A DNA stretch of 64,000 nucleotides from Microcella alkalica (GTDB taxonomy: Bacteria > Actinomycetota > Actinomycetes > Actinomycetales > Microbacteriaceae), in assembly GCF_014137945.1 (NCBI RefSeq), contig NZ_JACGWX010000005.1, positions 1 through 64,000 on the forward strand, given 5' to 3'. This document shows, piece after piece, positions 7,712-18,631 of the stretch. Each line of letters opens with the position of its first letter. Positions within the stretch are counted from its first letter, which is position 1. Under the pieces are notes generated by a model that made no database searches, was not told where the DNA came from, and was given only the letters and a program-made list of their open reading frames with translations. Position numbers and translations under genes: made by a program.

Positions 7712-8578
7712 TCAGCCGAGGTGCAGCAGCTGCGTGTCGATGAGCCGCGTCGCGCCGATGCGCGCGGCGACGAGCGCCCGGGCGACTCCGGTGAAGTCGG
7801 GCTCGGCGGGCCGAAACGTGGCCGGGTCGACGACGGCCACGTAGTCGAGCTCGAGCAGCGGCGCGGCGTCGAGCACGGCGAGCGCCGCCTCGAGCGCGGC
7901 CGGCAGCGCGGCGCCGGCCTCGGCTGCGGCCCGCGCGGCCGCGAGCGCGCCCGGGAGCGCGAGCGCCGCCGCCCGCTGCTCCGTCGACAGGTATGCGTTG
8001 CGGCTCGACAGCGCCAGTCCGTCCGAGGCGCGCACGGTCGACACGACATCGATGCGCGTCGGCACGTCGAGGTCGGCGACCATGCGATTCACGAGGAAGA
8101 CCTGCTGGGCGTCCTTCTCGCCGAAGACGGCGACGTCGGGGCCCGCGATGAGCAGCAGCTTCGCGACGACCGTGAGCATGCCGTCGAAGTGGCCGGGGCG
8201 GGAGGCTCCGTCGAGGATCTCGCCGACCGCCCCCGCCGAGACGCGCGTGTTGATGGGGCCGCGCGGGTACATCTCGGCGAGGGTCGGCGCGAAGACGACC
8301 GATACCCCGCGCCCCGACAGAGCGGCGAGGTCGGCGGTCAGGTCGCGCGGGTACCGGTCGTAGTCCTCCGCCGGCCCGAACTGCAGCGGGTTCACGAAGA
8401 TCGACACGACGACGAGGTCTGCGAGCGCCGCCGCGCGGTCGACGAGCGCGAGGTGCCCCTCGTGGAGCGACCCCATCGTCGGCACGAGCGCGACGGTTCG
8501 ACCCGCTGCGCGCTCGGCATCCAGCCGGGCGCGCAGGCCGTCGATCGTCGACTCGACGGGGGGCGGGGCGGGGCTCAT
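7712..8578 (-). CDS. panC: Pantothenate synthetase
   Basis: Joins pantoate and beta-alanine with ATP to give pantothenate (vitamin B5), the precursor of coenzyme A. The 288-residue product shows the HIGH-type nucleotide motif in PTMGSLHEGHLALV (about 32-45), the FVNPLQFGPAEDYDRYPRD segment, the conserved FGEKDAQQ motif and the KMSKS-equivalent LSSRNAYLS near residue 193. The start codon overlaps the stop of the DUF2520 gene (ATGA), so the two are translationally coupled. panD, which supplies beta-alanine and usually follows panC, is not in the window. Confidence 0.96.
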   Translation of the reverse strand: MSPAPPPVESTIDGLRARLDAERAAGRTVALVPTMGSLHEGHLALVDRAAALADLVVVSIFVNPLQFGPAEDYDRYPRDLTADLAALSGRGVSVVFAPTLAEMYPRGPINTRVSAGAVGEILDGASRPGHFDGMLTVVAKLLLIAGPDVAVFGEKDAQQVFLVNRMVADLDVPTRIDVVSTVRASDGLALSSRNAYLSTEQRAAALALPGALAAARAAAEAGAALPAALEAALAVLDAAPLLELDYVAVVDPATFRPAEPDFTGVARALVAARIGATRLIDTQLLHLG

Positions 8579-9366
8579 GCGGCTCCGGAATCGAGGGGGT
8601 CGTCGGGGTGGTCGTCGCGCGGATCGGCCTCGCCGGGAGCATCCGCCCCCGCATCGGCGAGCGCCGCGAGGTCGATGCTATCGACGGCCGCGGATCGTAG
8701 CGCGTTCTCGACCGCCGACCGCACGACGGCGCCGAGCACGCGGCCCGGCTCGTCGACTCCGATGTCGCGGAGGGCTCCCATCGCCTGAGCGACGATCGCG
8801 GTCGAGAAGTCGGACGCGGACTGGATCGCGTCGGCGTAGGCGACGCGGTGCTCCTCCGAGATGACGATCGGCTCGGCGCCCATCTCGACGACGAGGGCCT
8901 GCGCGATCGGCAGCACCGGGCTCGGCGCCGTCACCGCGCACCAGGCCTCGCGCAGTCGGACCAGGTCGATCGACGTGCCGGTGAACGCGAGAGCGGGATG
9001 CACGGCGAGCGGGATGATGCCCGCGGGCCGCGCGGGGTCGAGCACGCGCACGCCGTGCTGCGCCGAGGTGTGCATGACGAGCTGGCCGGGCTGCCACACG
9101 CCGAGGGCCGCGAGTCCGGAGACGAGGCCGGGCAGCTGGTCGTCGGGAACGGCAAGGATGACGAGCTCGCTGCGCTCGATGATGGCCTGCACCTCGAGGT
9201 GGGGGACTCCGGGGAGGATGCTCGCGGAGCGCTCGCGCTCGTCGTCGGTGCTCGCCGAGATGCCGGTGATGGCGTGGCCGGCTCCGGCGAGGGCGGCGCC
9301 GAGGACGGGGCCGACGCGGCCGGCGCCGATGATGCCGACGCCGAGGCGCCCGTCGCGGGTGGTCAT
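8575..9366 (-). CDS. DUF2520 / Rossmann-fold dehydrogenase-like protein
   Basis: A 263-residue protein with an N-terminal NAD(P)-binding motif GIIGAGRVGPVLGAAL (about residues 11-26) and a C-terminal DUF2520 helical domain. The layout resembles ketopantoate reductase and F420-dependent NADP reductase, and the gene sits directly in front of panC in many actinobacteria (Rv3603c is the M. tuberculosis counterpart). A role in pantothenate supply has been suggested from context but is unproven. It overlaps both neighbours by four bases (ATGA), placing it inside one operon. Confidence 0.88.
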   Translation of the reverse strand: MTTRDGRLGVGIIGAGRVGPVLGAALAGAGHAITGISASTDDERERSASILPGVPHLEVQAIIERSELVILAVPDDQLPGLVSGLAALGVWQPGQLVMHTSAQHGVRVLDPARPAGIIPLAVHPALAFTGTSIDLVRLREAWCAVTAPSPVLPIAQALVVEMGAEPIVISEEHRVAYADAIQSASDFSTAIVAQAMGALRDIGVDEPGRVLGAVVRSAVENALRSAAVDSIDLAALADAGADAPGEADPRDDHPDDPLDSGAA

Positions 9367-10916
9367 GCGCGGCTCCCGGCCGCGCTCGCGCGCCAGCGGT
9401 GCGTCGTGTCGGCGGTCGCGGTGCGGATCGACGCCTCGGCGACCTCCGCGAACAGCGCGAGGGCGGCATCCCGGTCGAGCGCCCCGAGCGCCGGCGTGAT
9501 GGGCCCCGAGACGGTGTGCACGTGCACGGCCGCGAGACGCATCGGCCGCAGCACAGGGCCCTGGCGCACGCTCACGCTCTGCATGCGTGGGAAGGGCACG
9601 ATCGTGAGTGCGCGCCAGATCGCGCCCGTGCGCAGCAGGATTCCGGCGTCGGTGAGCGCGAATCCGTTGCGCGGCTGCGAGAACCAGCGCAGCGCCCGCG
9701 CGCGACGCGGCGAGTTGATGAAGCCGTCCTCGCCCCCGGGCGACAGCATCCCGCGCTCGAGGAGCGGCAGGGCGTCGTCGGTCGCGACGTCGGGCAGCAG
9801 CAGGCGCAGCACCGTGCGCACGTCGTCGAGGTTGCCGACCGGGAGTATCGTCGTCTGCTGCTGGCCCGCAGCCCCCTGCTGCGACGAGCGGGATGCGCGG
9901 TTGACCGCGATCTGCCACCACCCGAACGGCCGCCACAGCAGCGGCTGGCTCACGCGCACCGAGTGGATGCGCCCGGGCGGCAGCGTCTCGTTCGAGGTCG
10001 AGAGCAGCCCGAACCCGACCCGCACGCCGTCGGGCGTCGACGCGATCGAGTAGCGCAGCGAGCGCGCGATGCGCGAGACGAGGAACCCGCCGACGCCGAG
10101 CAGGGCGGGCAGGAAGCCGATGAGCAGGAGGATGTCGCCCGTCACGACGACCGCGACCGTGAGTCCGATGCCGGCGATGACGAGGAAGATCATCGCGTCG
10201 GTGAGGATCGTCGAGCCGATCAGCCGGCCGGGGTTCATGCGCAGCACCGACTCTGGCGGCGCGAGCGACGGGTCGAGCTCAGGGGCGAGGAACTCGCGCG
10301 CGCGGTCCTCCAGGAGCGCGCCGACGCCCGGGCCGGGATGCTCGGTCCACTGCTCGGCGTCGCCCGCGATCGCGGACCGACGCGCGCCGGAGGCGAGGAG
10401 CAGGATCTCGCGGCGGAGGGCATCCGCGTCGGCCGATCGCAGGTACGACAGCTGCACGTTCGCGTCGTTGCCCGCGACGGAGATCTCGAGCTTCGCGGCA
10501 CCGAACAGGCGCGGGATGAACGGGCGGGCGATGTTGATGCCCTGGATGCGGTCGAGTCGACCCTTGCGGTTGGTGCGGAAGAGGATGCCCGACCGGACCT
10601 CAACGACCTCGTCGGTGATGCGGAAGGTGTGCAGGCGCCAGGAGAGGTAGAAGCCGCCGACGGCGAGCAGGAGGACGAGCAGGGCGACGCCGAATGCGGC
10701 GAGCACGAGGTTCTCGCGGAGGATGAAGTCGAGCGGGTCACCCCCGAAGTCGCCGTCGGGGTCGCCGAACCCCCGGTCGCCGAAGAAGAGGTCGATGACG
10801 CGATCTCGGAAGCTGCCGAGCACGAGCCCCGCGAGGATGAGCACCGCGAGCCCGCCGCGGAAGAGGGGCGTCGCCCGGTGCAGGCGGTGCCACTCGCCGT
10901 CGGCGAAATCGGTCAC
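9363..10916 (-). CDS. PH domain-containing membrane protein (YdbT-like, DUF304 repeats)
   Basis: A 517-residue membrane protein built from repeated bacterial PH (DUF304/bPH2) domains separated by pairs of hydrophobic helices. Helices are clear at about 20-38, 70-92, 225-245 and 250-270; PH-type beta strands follow each pair (TFRITDEVVEVRSGILFRTN; IASTPDGVRVGFGLLST; FALTDAGILLRTGAIWRALT), giving three PH units. Such proteins in other bacteria are linked to membrane stress and lantibiotic resistance, but the biochemical role is unknown. Coupled by four-base overlaps to the smaller PH gene upstream and the DUF2520 gene downstream. Confidence 0.88.
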   Translation of the reverse strand: MTDFADGEWHRLHRATPLFRGGLAVLILAGLVLGSFRDRVIDLFFGDRGFGDPDGDFGGDPLDFILRENLVLAAFGVALLVLLLAVGGFYLSWRLHTFRITDEVVEVRSGILFRTNRKGRLDRIQGINIARPFIPRLFGAAKLEISVAGNDANVQLSYLRSADADALRREILLLASGARRSAIAGDAEQWTEHPGPGVGALLEDRAREFLAPELDPSLAPPESVLRMNPGRLIGSTILTDAMIFLVIAGIGLTVAVVVTGDILLLIGFLPALLGVGGFLVSRIARSLRYSIASTPDGVRVGFGLLSTSNETLPPGRIHSVRVSQPLLWRPFGWWQIAVNRASRSSQQGAAGQQQTTILPVGNLDDVRTVLRLLLPDVATDDALPLLERGMLSPGGEDGFINSPRRARALRWFSQPRNGFALTDAGILLRTGAIWRALTIVPFPRMQSVSVRQGPVLRPMRLAAVHVHTVSGPITPALGALDRDAALALFAEVAEASIRTATADTTHRWRASAAGSRA

Positions 10917-11452
10917 AGGCCCGCCCGGCGGGTCTCGGCGACCGCGACGAGGTGGTCGCGCAGGCGCTCGGCGTCGGCGAGCGGGAGGCCCGGGATGAGC
11001 ACACCCGTCGATGCGGCCGCGGTCACGAATTTGAGCTCGGCGAGCCCCACGGCCCGCGCGATGGGCCCGCGCGTGATGTCGACGAGCTGCATGCGGCCGT
11101 AAGGCACGGCGACGATGCGCTGGAAGAGGATTCCGCGGCGGAAGAGCAGGTCGTCCTCGCGGAGGGCGTACCCGATCGCGCGCACTCGGCGCGGCGTGAG
11201 GGCGATGACGACGAGGAAGAGCACGCCGAGCGCGATGCCGAGCAGCGCCGATGGCGCCCAGCCGCTCACCCAGAAGGGGATGAACCCGGCGACGGTCATG
11301 ATCGTGCCGAAGACGGCGTACCCGGCGATGTCGACGGCGATGTACTTCGGCGAGACGCGCTGCCAGTCGGTGCCGGGCGGCTCGATCGAGCGCGAGGCGG
11401 GCGCGGACTGCTCGGCGGGCGCGGGCGGCGGCGTCTGCGGCTGGTCGGTCAC
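10913..11452 (-). CDS. PH domain-containing membrane protein (YdbS-like)
   Basis: A 179-residue protein with a Pro/Ala-rich N-terminus, two transmembrane helices (about 40-85) and one DUF304/bPH2 domain (GYALREDDLLFRRGILFQRI ... MQLVDITRGPIARAVGLAEL). It forms the short partner of the neighbouring long PH protein, the same pairing as YdbS-YdbT in Bacillus. The start is the GTG at 11452, preceded by GGGGGAG at a good distance; reading further upstream would overlap the DUF3180 gene. Confidence 0.85.
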   Translation of the reverse strand: MTDQPQTPPPAPAEQSAPASRSIEPPGTDWQRVSPKYIAVDIAGYAVFGTIMTVAGFIPFWVSGWAPSALLGIALGVLFLVVIALTPRRVRAIGYALREDDLLFRRGILFQRIVAVPYGRMQLVDITRGPIARAVGLAELKFVTAAASTGVLIPGLPLADAERLRDHLVAVAETRRAGL

Positions 11453-11490
11453 GGCGTCGGCTCCCCCGGGGTGGTCGGCGACCGCGCGGC

Positions 11491-11955
11491 TCACGGTGCG
11501 GCCGCGGCGGCCTCCTCCTTCTCGTCGTCGTCGGGCGGGAGCCGGCAGAAGTGCTCCGCCACGAGCGCCGCGATCAGGAGGATCACCGCCGCGACGAGCG
11601 TGCCCGCCGCGGTCAGCGTCGAGCCTATCGGCACGACCGCGCGAGACAGCAGATAGACGAGGATACCCGCCCCGCCCCCCGAGAGGAGCGCCGCGGCGAG
11701 CGCGCTCGCCTTCGCGAGCACGACCACGCGCGTGGCGTAGAACGGGTCGATGCGGGTGGCTCCCGCGGCCGCGCGGCGCACCGGCCAGGCGAGGGCGACG
11801 AGCAGCCCGGCGATGAGCACGAGCCCGACCGCGAGCGAGGGCGGTGGCACGAGCACCGGCTGACCGCGCATGGCGAGCGCGATGTCGATGCCGAACGCGA
11901 GCGCGAATCCGACGAGCGCGAGCAGCGCGAGCGGGAGGGGGCGCGAGCGGCTCAC
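11491..11955 (-). CDS. DUF3180 domain-containing membrane protein
   Basis: A 154-residue protein with four predicted transmembrane helices (about 8-26, 36-56, 78-102, 108-130) and an acidic/alanine-rich tail. DUF3180 is an actinobacterial family that nearly always follows folK, as in M. tuberculosis Rv3605c. Function is unknown. The start overlaps the folK stop by four bases. Confidence 0.9.
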   Translation of the reverse strand: MSRSRPLPLALLALVGFALAFGIDIALAMRGQPVLVPPPSLAVGLVLIAGLLVALAWPVRRAAAGATRIDPFYATRVVVLAKASALAAALLSGGGAGILVYLLSRAVVPIGSTLTAAGTLVAAVILLIAALVAEHFCRLPPDDDEKEEAAAAAP

Positions 11956-12464
11956 GCGGAGGCTCCCGCGTCGCCGTCCGGGGCCTCGCGCTGCGGTCGC
12001 AGGCCCGCCAGCAGGTCAGCGACGCGTCCGTGACCGGCGAGCTCGGCATCCGGCTGCACCTCGAGCCACGGGGCGAGCACGAAGTCGCGCTCGTGCGCCC
12101 GAGGGTGCGGCACCTGCAACTGGTCGGAGTCGATCTCGAGCGCCCCGAAGGCGACGAGGTCGAGGTCGAGGGTGCGGTCTCCCCAGCGCTGGGCGCGCTC
12201 GCGACCGTGCAGGTTCTCGATCGCGCGCAGCCCGTCGAGCAGCTGGAACGGGTCGAGGCCCGTATCGAGCAGCGCGACGCCGTTGAGGTACTCGGGCCTG
12301 TCCGGGTCCGGGCCGTCGAGGGTGAGGGCGACAGTTCCGTGCCACGACGACACGGCGCGGATGCTCGACTCGGGCAGCGCGCCGAGCGCGCCCACGGCGC
12401 TCATGAGCGTGGCCTCGCGGTCGCCGAGGTTGCTGCCGAGGGCGATGACGGCGAGGGCGGTCAT
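11952..12464 (-). CDS. folK: 2-amino-4-hydroxy-6-hydroxymethyldihydropteridine diphosphokinase
   Basis: Transfers pyrophosphate from ATP to 6-hydroxymethyl-dihydropterin, the step before FolP. The 170-residue product starts with the family motif VIALGSNLGDREATL and contains YLNGVALLDT and the RWGDRTLDLDLVAFG signature that binds ATP and magnesium. It lies in the folE-folP-folB-folK operon, overlapping folB and DUF3180 by four bases each. Confidence 0.96.
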   Translation of the reverse strand: MTALAVIALGSNLGDREATLMSAVGALGALPESSIRAVSSWHGTVALTLDGPDPDRPEYLNGVALLDTGLDPFQLLDGLRAIENLHGRERAQRWGDRTLDLDLVAFGALEIDSDQLQVPHPRAHERDFVLAPWLEVQPDAELAGHGRVADLLAGLRPQREAPDGDAGASA

Positions 12465-12823
12465 GCGCGACTCCGGTCGATCGCGACGGCGACGTCGGCG
12501 AACGGCACCGGGATCGGCGCCTCGGGCTTATGCACCGTGACCTCGACGCGCTCGATCGCACGGTGGGCGAGCACGACGGCGGCGACGCGCTCGGCGACGG
12601 TCTCGATGAGGTCGACGGGGTCGCGCTCGACGGATTCGACGATCTCGACGGCGAGCTCGCCGTAGTGCACGGTGTCGGCCACGTCGTCGGTACCGGCGGC
12701 GCGCGCGAGATCGAGGTGGGCGACGACGTCGATGACGAACGGCTGGCCGTCGCGGCGCTCGTACTCGTAGACGCCGTGGTGGGCCTGCGCGCGCAGGCCG
12801 GCGAGGATGATCCGGTCGCTCAT
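12461..12823 (-). CDS. folB: Dihydroneopterin aldolase
   Basis: Cleaves dihydroneopterin to 6-hydroxymethyl-dihydropterin and glycolaldehyde. The 120-residue product has the usual length and the expected blocks: LAGLRAQAHHGVYEYERRDG near the start, VHYGELAVEIVE in the middle and VEVTVHKPEAPIPVPFADV at the end, with the conserved catalytic lysine in VHKP. The ATG at 12823 overlaps the end of folP. Confidence 0.96.
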   Translation of the reverse strand: MSDRIILAGLRAQAHHGVYEYERRDGQPFVIDVVAHLDLARAAGTDDVADTVHYGELAVEIVESVERDPVDLIETVAERVAAVVLAHRAIERVEVTVHKPEAPIPVPFADVAVAIDRSRA

Positions 12824-13701
12824 GCGGCTCCCCTCCCGGTGCCGACGTCCGTGCCGACGTCGGTGCCGACGCCCATGCCGACGCCCGCCCCGCGCCACGA
12901 CGCCCACACGTCGAGCGCGCGGCTCGTCGCGGCGACGTCGTGCACGCGCACTGCCCTGACCCCGGCGTCGGCGCACAGCGCGCTCACGACGGCGGTCGGC
13001 AGATCGCGCTCCTCGACCCCGGCGCCCTCCGGCAGGAGCGCGCCGAGGAACCGCTTCCGCGATGCCCCCACGAGCAGCGGATGACCCAGCTCGGCGAGCG
13101 CCGGCAGTCCGCGCAGCAGCGCCCAGTTGGCGTCGGCGCGCTTGGCGAAGCCGATGCCGGGGTCGAGCCAGAGGCGCTCCGGCGCTAGACCTGCGGCGAG
13201 CGCGGCGTCGCGGCGCGATCGCAGCTCGTCGCGCACCTCGGCGAGGGGGTCGGCGTAGTCGCTCACGGCATCCCATCGATCGCTGCGGCCGCGCCAGTGC
13301 ATCGCGACGTAGCCGACGCCGAGCTCCGCGACGAGGGCCAGCATCGCGTCGTCCTCGAGCCCGCCGCTCACGTCGTTCACGATCGACGCGCCGGCCTCGA
13401 CGGCGGCGCGCGCGGTCGACGCGTTCATCGTGTCGATCGACACGCGGATGCCCGCCCCGGCGAGCGCGCGCACGACCGGCACCACGCGCGAGGTCTCCTC
13501 GATCGCGGTCACGGGCTCGGCTCCTGGCCGGGTCGACTCGCCCCCGACGTCGATGACGTCGGCGCCGTCGTCGACGAGCCGGCGGGCCTGCGCGACCGCG
13601 GCCTCGGGCTCGAGGTAGCGCCCGCCGTCGCTGAACGAGTCGGGCGTGACGTTGAGCACGCCCCACACCTCGGGCCGCACGTGCCCGGGCGCGGTGGTCA
13701 C
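12820..13701 (-). CDS. folP: Dihydropteroate synthase
   Basis: Condenses the activated pterin with p-aminobenzoate to dihydropteroate; the target of sulfonamides. The 293-residue product shows the pterin-binding signatures WGVLNVTPDSFSDGG (about 13-27), DVGGESTRPGA, the loop VNDVSGG, and the C-terminal LVGASRKRFLG. It starts at GTG 13701, overlapping the folE stop. The last residues are an unusual Gly/Val/Thr/Asp repeat (GVGTDVGTDVGTG) encoded by four 12-bp tandem repeats, beyond the conserved domain. Confidence 0.96.
   Translation of the reverse strand: MTTAPGHVRPEVWGVLNVTPDSFSDGGRYLEPEAAVAQARRLVDDGADVIDVGGESTRPGAEPVTAIEETSRVVPVVRALAGAGIRVSIDTMNASTARAAVEAGASIVNDVSGGLEDDAMLALVAELGVGYVAMHWRGRSDRWDAVSDYADPLAEVRDELRSRRDAALAAGLAPERLWLDPGIGFAKRADANWALLRGLPALAELGHPLLVGASRKRFLGALLPEGAGVEERDLPTAVVSALCADAGVRAVRVHDVAATSRALDVWASWRGAGVGMGVGTDVGTDVGTGRGAA
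12839..12886. repeat. 12-bp tandem repeat, four copies, in the folP 3' end
   Basis: Unit GTGCCGACGTCC with small variations, four consecutive copies. It encodes the (V/M)GTD-type tail of FolP, so copy-number changes would stay in frame. Confidence 0.85.
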
Positions 13702-14282
13702 GCGCGGCTCCGGCCGATGAGCGCCATGATCTCGGCGCGCTGCACGGGGTCGGCGAGTGCGCCGCGCGAGGCGACCGTCACGGTCGTCGACTCCGCATAG
13801 CGCACGCCGCGCGCGGCGACGCAGCCGTGCCGGGCCTCGATGACGACGAGAGCACCGGCGGGGGCGATGGCGCGGTCGAGTGCGTCGGCGACGTCCTCGC
13901 CGAGTCGCTCCTGCAGCTGCGGGCGGGCCGACACGATCTCGACGAGCCGCGGGATGCGCCCGAGCCCGATGATCCGCTCGGCCGGCACGTACGCGACGTG
14001 CGCGACGCCTGTGAACGGCAGCAGGTGGTGCTCGCACATCGACCGCAGCGCGATATCGCGCAGCAGGACGAGCTCGCCCCGCTCGCCTGGCTCGGTCGCC
14101 ATCTCGGCGCCGTCCTGAAGCTCGGGCACGGGGTCGACGCCGACGCCGGCGAAGAAGTCGGAGTAGGCGCGCGCGATGCGCTCAGGCGTCGTCGCGAGCC
14201 CTGGCCGCTCGACGTCCTCGCCGATGGCGGCGAGGATCTCGGCGACCGCCGCCTCGATGCGGGGGATGTCGATGGACGCCAT
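13698..14282 (-). CDS. folE: GTP cyclohydrolase I
   Basis: Converts GTP to dihydroneopterin triphosphate, the first step of the pterin branch of folate synthesis. The 194-residue product contains the zinc and substrate motifs SMCEHHLLPFTGVAHVAY, GLGRIPRLVEI and RPQLQERL, and the second zinc cysteine in EARHGCVAARG. It begins six bases after ftsH ends and overlaps folP by four bases. Confidence 0.97.
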   Translation of the reverse strand: MASIDIPRIEAAVAEILAAIGEDVERPGLATTPERIARAYSDFFAGVGVDPVPELQDGAEMATEPGERGELVLLRDIALRSMCEHHLLPFTGVAHVAYVPAERIIGLGRIPRLVEIVSARPQLQERLGEDVADALDRAIAPAGALVVIEARHGCVAARGVRYAESTTVTVASRGALADPVQRAEIMALIGRSRA

Positions 14283-14287
14283 GCGCG

Positions 14288-16309
<2,022 letters not shown>

Positions 16310-16433
16310 GAGGCGAGCCGCACCTTTCTGCGAGCGTTCGTCCGGTGACTCGGGATCCGAGCGGAACGGTTAACGCTATCGGGCGCCTCTTGGGGGGTGC
16401 TGATCTGTTCGCGGTCGGCGCAGACGCGCGCGA

Positions 16434-16985
16434 CTACTCGTAGACGTGCGGCGCGAGAACGCCGATCGCCCGCAGGTTGCGGTAGCGCTCGGCGAAGTCG
16501 AGACCGTAGCCCACCACGAACGCGGGCGGGATGTCGAAGCCGACGTACGCGACGTCGACATCGACCTTGATCGACTCGGGCTTGCGCAGCAGGGCGAGGA
16601 TCTTCACGCTCTTCGCGCCGCGGGACCGCAGGTTCTGCAGCAGCCACGACAGCGTGAGCCCGGAGTCGATGATGTCTTCCACGATAAGCACGTCGCGGCC
16701 GGCGATGTCGGTGTCGAGATCCTTGAGGATGCGGACGACGCCGCTCGACTCGGTGCCTGCGCCGTAGCTGGAGACGGCCATCCAGTCCATATCGATGTGG
16801 ATCCGCAGCTCGCGCGCGAAGTCGGCCATGACCATCACGGCGCCTTTGAGCACGCCGACGAGCAGGGGCGTCGTGTCCGCGTAGTCGGCCTCGACCCTCC
16901 GCGCGAGCTCGGCGAGCTTGGCGTGGATCTCCTCCTCGGTGATGAGCACCTCGGTCAGATCGGCGCGGATGTCCTCGACGTCCAT
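16434..16985 (-). CDS. hpt: Hypoxanthine phosphoribosyltransferase
   Basis: Salvages hypoxanthine and guanine to IMP and GMP with PRPP. The 183-residue product has the PRPP-binding motif [18 protein letters not shown] near residues 98-115 and the family blocks [18 protein letters not shown] and [14 protein letters not shown]. It lies between tilS and ftsH on the same strand, a gene order conserved widely in bacteria. A gap of 124 bp separates it from ftsH, which may hold an ftsH promoter. Confidence 0.96.
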   Translation of the reverse strand: MDVEDIRADLTEVLITEEEIHAKLAELARRVEADYADTTPLLVGVLKGAVMVMADFARELRIHIDMDWMAVSSYGAGTESSGVVRILKDLDTDIAGRDVLIVEDIIDSGLTLSWLLQNLRSRGAKSVKILALLRKPESIKVDVDVAYVGFDIPPAFVVGYGLDFAERYRNLRAIGVLAPHVYE

Positions 16986-17003
16986 CGGTCTCCCAGTCGC
17001 ATG

Positions 17004-18041
17004 TCAGCTCTCGGCGGGCGAAGACGCGGGCTCGGGCGCCAGCGTGAAGACGATCCGGCCCGCGGTGCGTTCCACCCTAATGCCGGGCAGGTGCACAGCT
17101 TTCTGCCCGTGCCAGTCGGTGGCCAGGCGCGCGACCTCGAGCGTCTGCGCGCGGCTGAGCGCGACGCCGAACTCGCCTCGGGCGACGAGCCGGATCATCC
17201 GGTTCCCCAGCGCGGCGGGGTTCGCCGCGAGCCAGGCCGCGGGCAGCGAGCACCCGCCCTCCTCGAGCTCGACGAGCTCCTCGGCGACCTCGTCGACCAT
17301 CTGGTCGAGCGCCTCGGCGTCCTCCCGCGCGATCTCCGCGGTGCGGGCGAGCGCCTCCGTCGCGCCCGCATCGAGCTCCTTCTCGAGCATCGGCAGGATG
17401 CTGTGCCGCACCCGCACGCGCGCGAACCTCTCCTCGTCGTTGTGAGGGTCGTGCCACGGCTGAAGCCGCGCGTCGGCGCACGCCTGCGCGAGCACCGATC
17501 GGCGCAGCCCGAGCAGAGGCCGCCGGTAGAGGCCAGCACGCGCGGCCATTCCCGCGACGCTCGCCGTGCCGCTGCCGCGCGCGAGGCCGAGCAGCACGGT
17601 CTCCGCCTGGTCGTCCATCGTGTGCCCGAGCAGCACGGCCGATGCGTCGAGCTCGGTCGCCGCCGCGTCGAGCGCACCGTAGCGGGCCGCGCGCGCCGCC
17701 GCCTCGGGGCCGCCCATCGCCCCGACGTCGACGCGTCGCACGAGCACCGGGTCGAGCCCCAGGTCGCGCGCGGACTCCGCCGCCCGCTCGGCCACCTCCG
17801 CCGAGCCCGGCTGCAGGCCGTGGTCGACGATCACCGCGCCGGCGCGCAGCCCGGCCCGCGGCGCCTCGAACGCGGCGGCTGCGGCGAGCGCGAGGGAGTC
17901 GGGCCCGCCGCTGAGGGCGACGAGCAGCAGGTCGCCTGCCGCCAGGTCGGCGAGGTGCTCGCGCACGGCGCGGCGCGCGTCGGCGATCGCGGGTGTCAGG
18001 CGCGGGCGCCTGGGGCTCTCTGCGGGCCGCTCGGGGGGCAT
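17004..18041 (-). CDS. tilS: tRNA(Ile)-lysidine synthase
   Basis: Modifies C34 of tRNA-Ile2 to lysidine so that it reads AUA. The 345-residue product has the PP-loop ATP-binding motif [12 protein letters not shown] (about 42-53), the [17 protein letters not shown] segment, [19 protein letters not shown], and a C-terminal substrate-binding domain ending in a Pro/Ser tail. It is 18 bases upstream of hpt on the same strand and diverges from ppa. Confidence 0.95.
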   Translation of the reverse strand: MPPERPAESPRRPRLTPAIADARRAVREHLADLAAGDLLLVALSGGPDSLALAAAAAFEAPRAGLRAGAVIVDHGLQPGSAEVAERAAESARDLGLDPVLVRRVDVGAMGGPEAAARAARYGALDAAATELDASAVLLGHTMDDQAETVLLGLARGSGTASVAGMAARAGLYRRPLLGLRRSVLAQACADARLQPWHDPHNDEERFARVRVRHSILPMLEKELDAGATEALARTAEIAREDAEALDQMVDEVAEELVELEEGGCSLPAAWLAANPAALGNRMIRLVARGEFGVALSRAQTLEVARLATDWHGQKAVHLPGIRVERTAGRIVFTLAPEPASSPAES

Positions 18042-18110
18042 CCACTAAGGTTAGAGCCGCCTCAGGCCGCGCCGAGGCCGTCATCTTCCCCCCTGAAGTC
18101 AGGAGCGTTC

Positions 18111-18602
18111 ATGAGCGCCTACCCCGTGACCATCGAGGTGCCCAAGGGCAGCCGCAACAAGTACGAGTTCGACCATGAGACCGGCCGCGTCTTCCTCGAC
18201 CGCGTGCTCTTCACCGCGTTCGTCTACCCGACCGACTACGGCTTCTTCGAGAACACGCTCGGCCTCGACGGCGACCCGGTCGACGCGCTCGTGCTTCTCG
18301 AGTTCCCGGTCTTCCCCGGCGTCGGCGTGCAGGTGCGCCCGGTCGGCGTGTTCAAGATGACCGACGACGGCGGCAGCGACGCGAAAGTGATCTGCGTCCC
18401 CGCGAAGGACCCGCGCTGGGCGCACATCCAGGACCTCGCGGACGTTCCGGAGCAGACACGCAAGGAGATCGAGCACTTCTTCGAGCACTACAAGGACCTC
18501 GAGCCCGGCAAGTGGGTCAAGACCGAGGGCTGGGGCGACGCGGCCGAGGCCGAGGCGGTCGTGCAGGCGGGTATCGACGCCTTCGTGCCGCACGCGCACT
18601 AG
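18111..18602 (+). CDS. ppa: Inorganic pyrophosphatase
   Basis: Hydrolyses pyrophosphate to phosphate and drives biosynthetic reactions. The 163-residue product is the soluble family I enzyme, with the signature [20 protein letters not shown] around residues 46-66 and the conserved [16 protein letters not shown] near the start. ATG at 18111, preceded by TCAGGAG about five bases upstream. Shares a 69-bp divergent promoter region with tilS. Confidence 0.97.
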   Translation: MSAYPVTIEVPKGSRNKYEFDHETGRVFLDRVLFTAFVYPTDYGFFENTLGLDGDPVDALVLLEFPVFPGVGVQVRPVGVFKMTDDGGSDAKVICVPAKDPRWAHIQDLADVPEQTRKEIEHFFEHYKDLEPGKWVKTEGWGDAAEAEAVVQAGIDAFVPHAH

Positions 18603-18631
18603 CCCACGGTCGCCGGGCGAACCGGGCGCCG

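Noticed and set aside
12839-12886. CRISPR-like repeats here or elsewhere in the window
   Set aside because: All repeat arrays are short, contiguous and without spacers; no cas genes are present.
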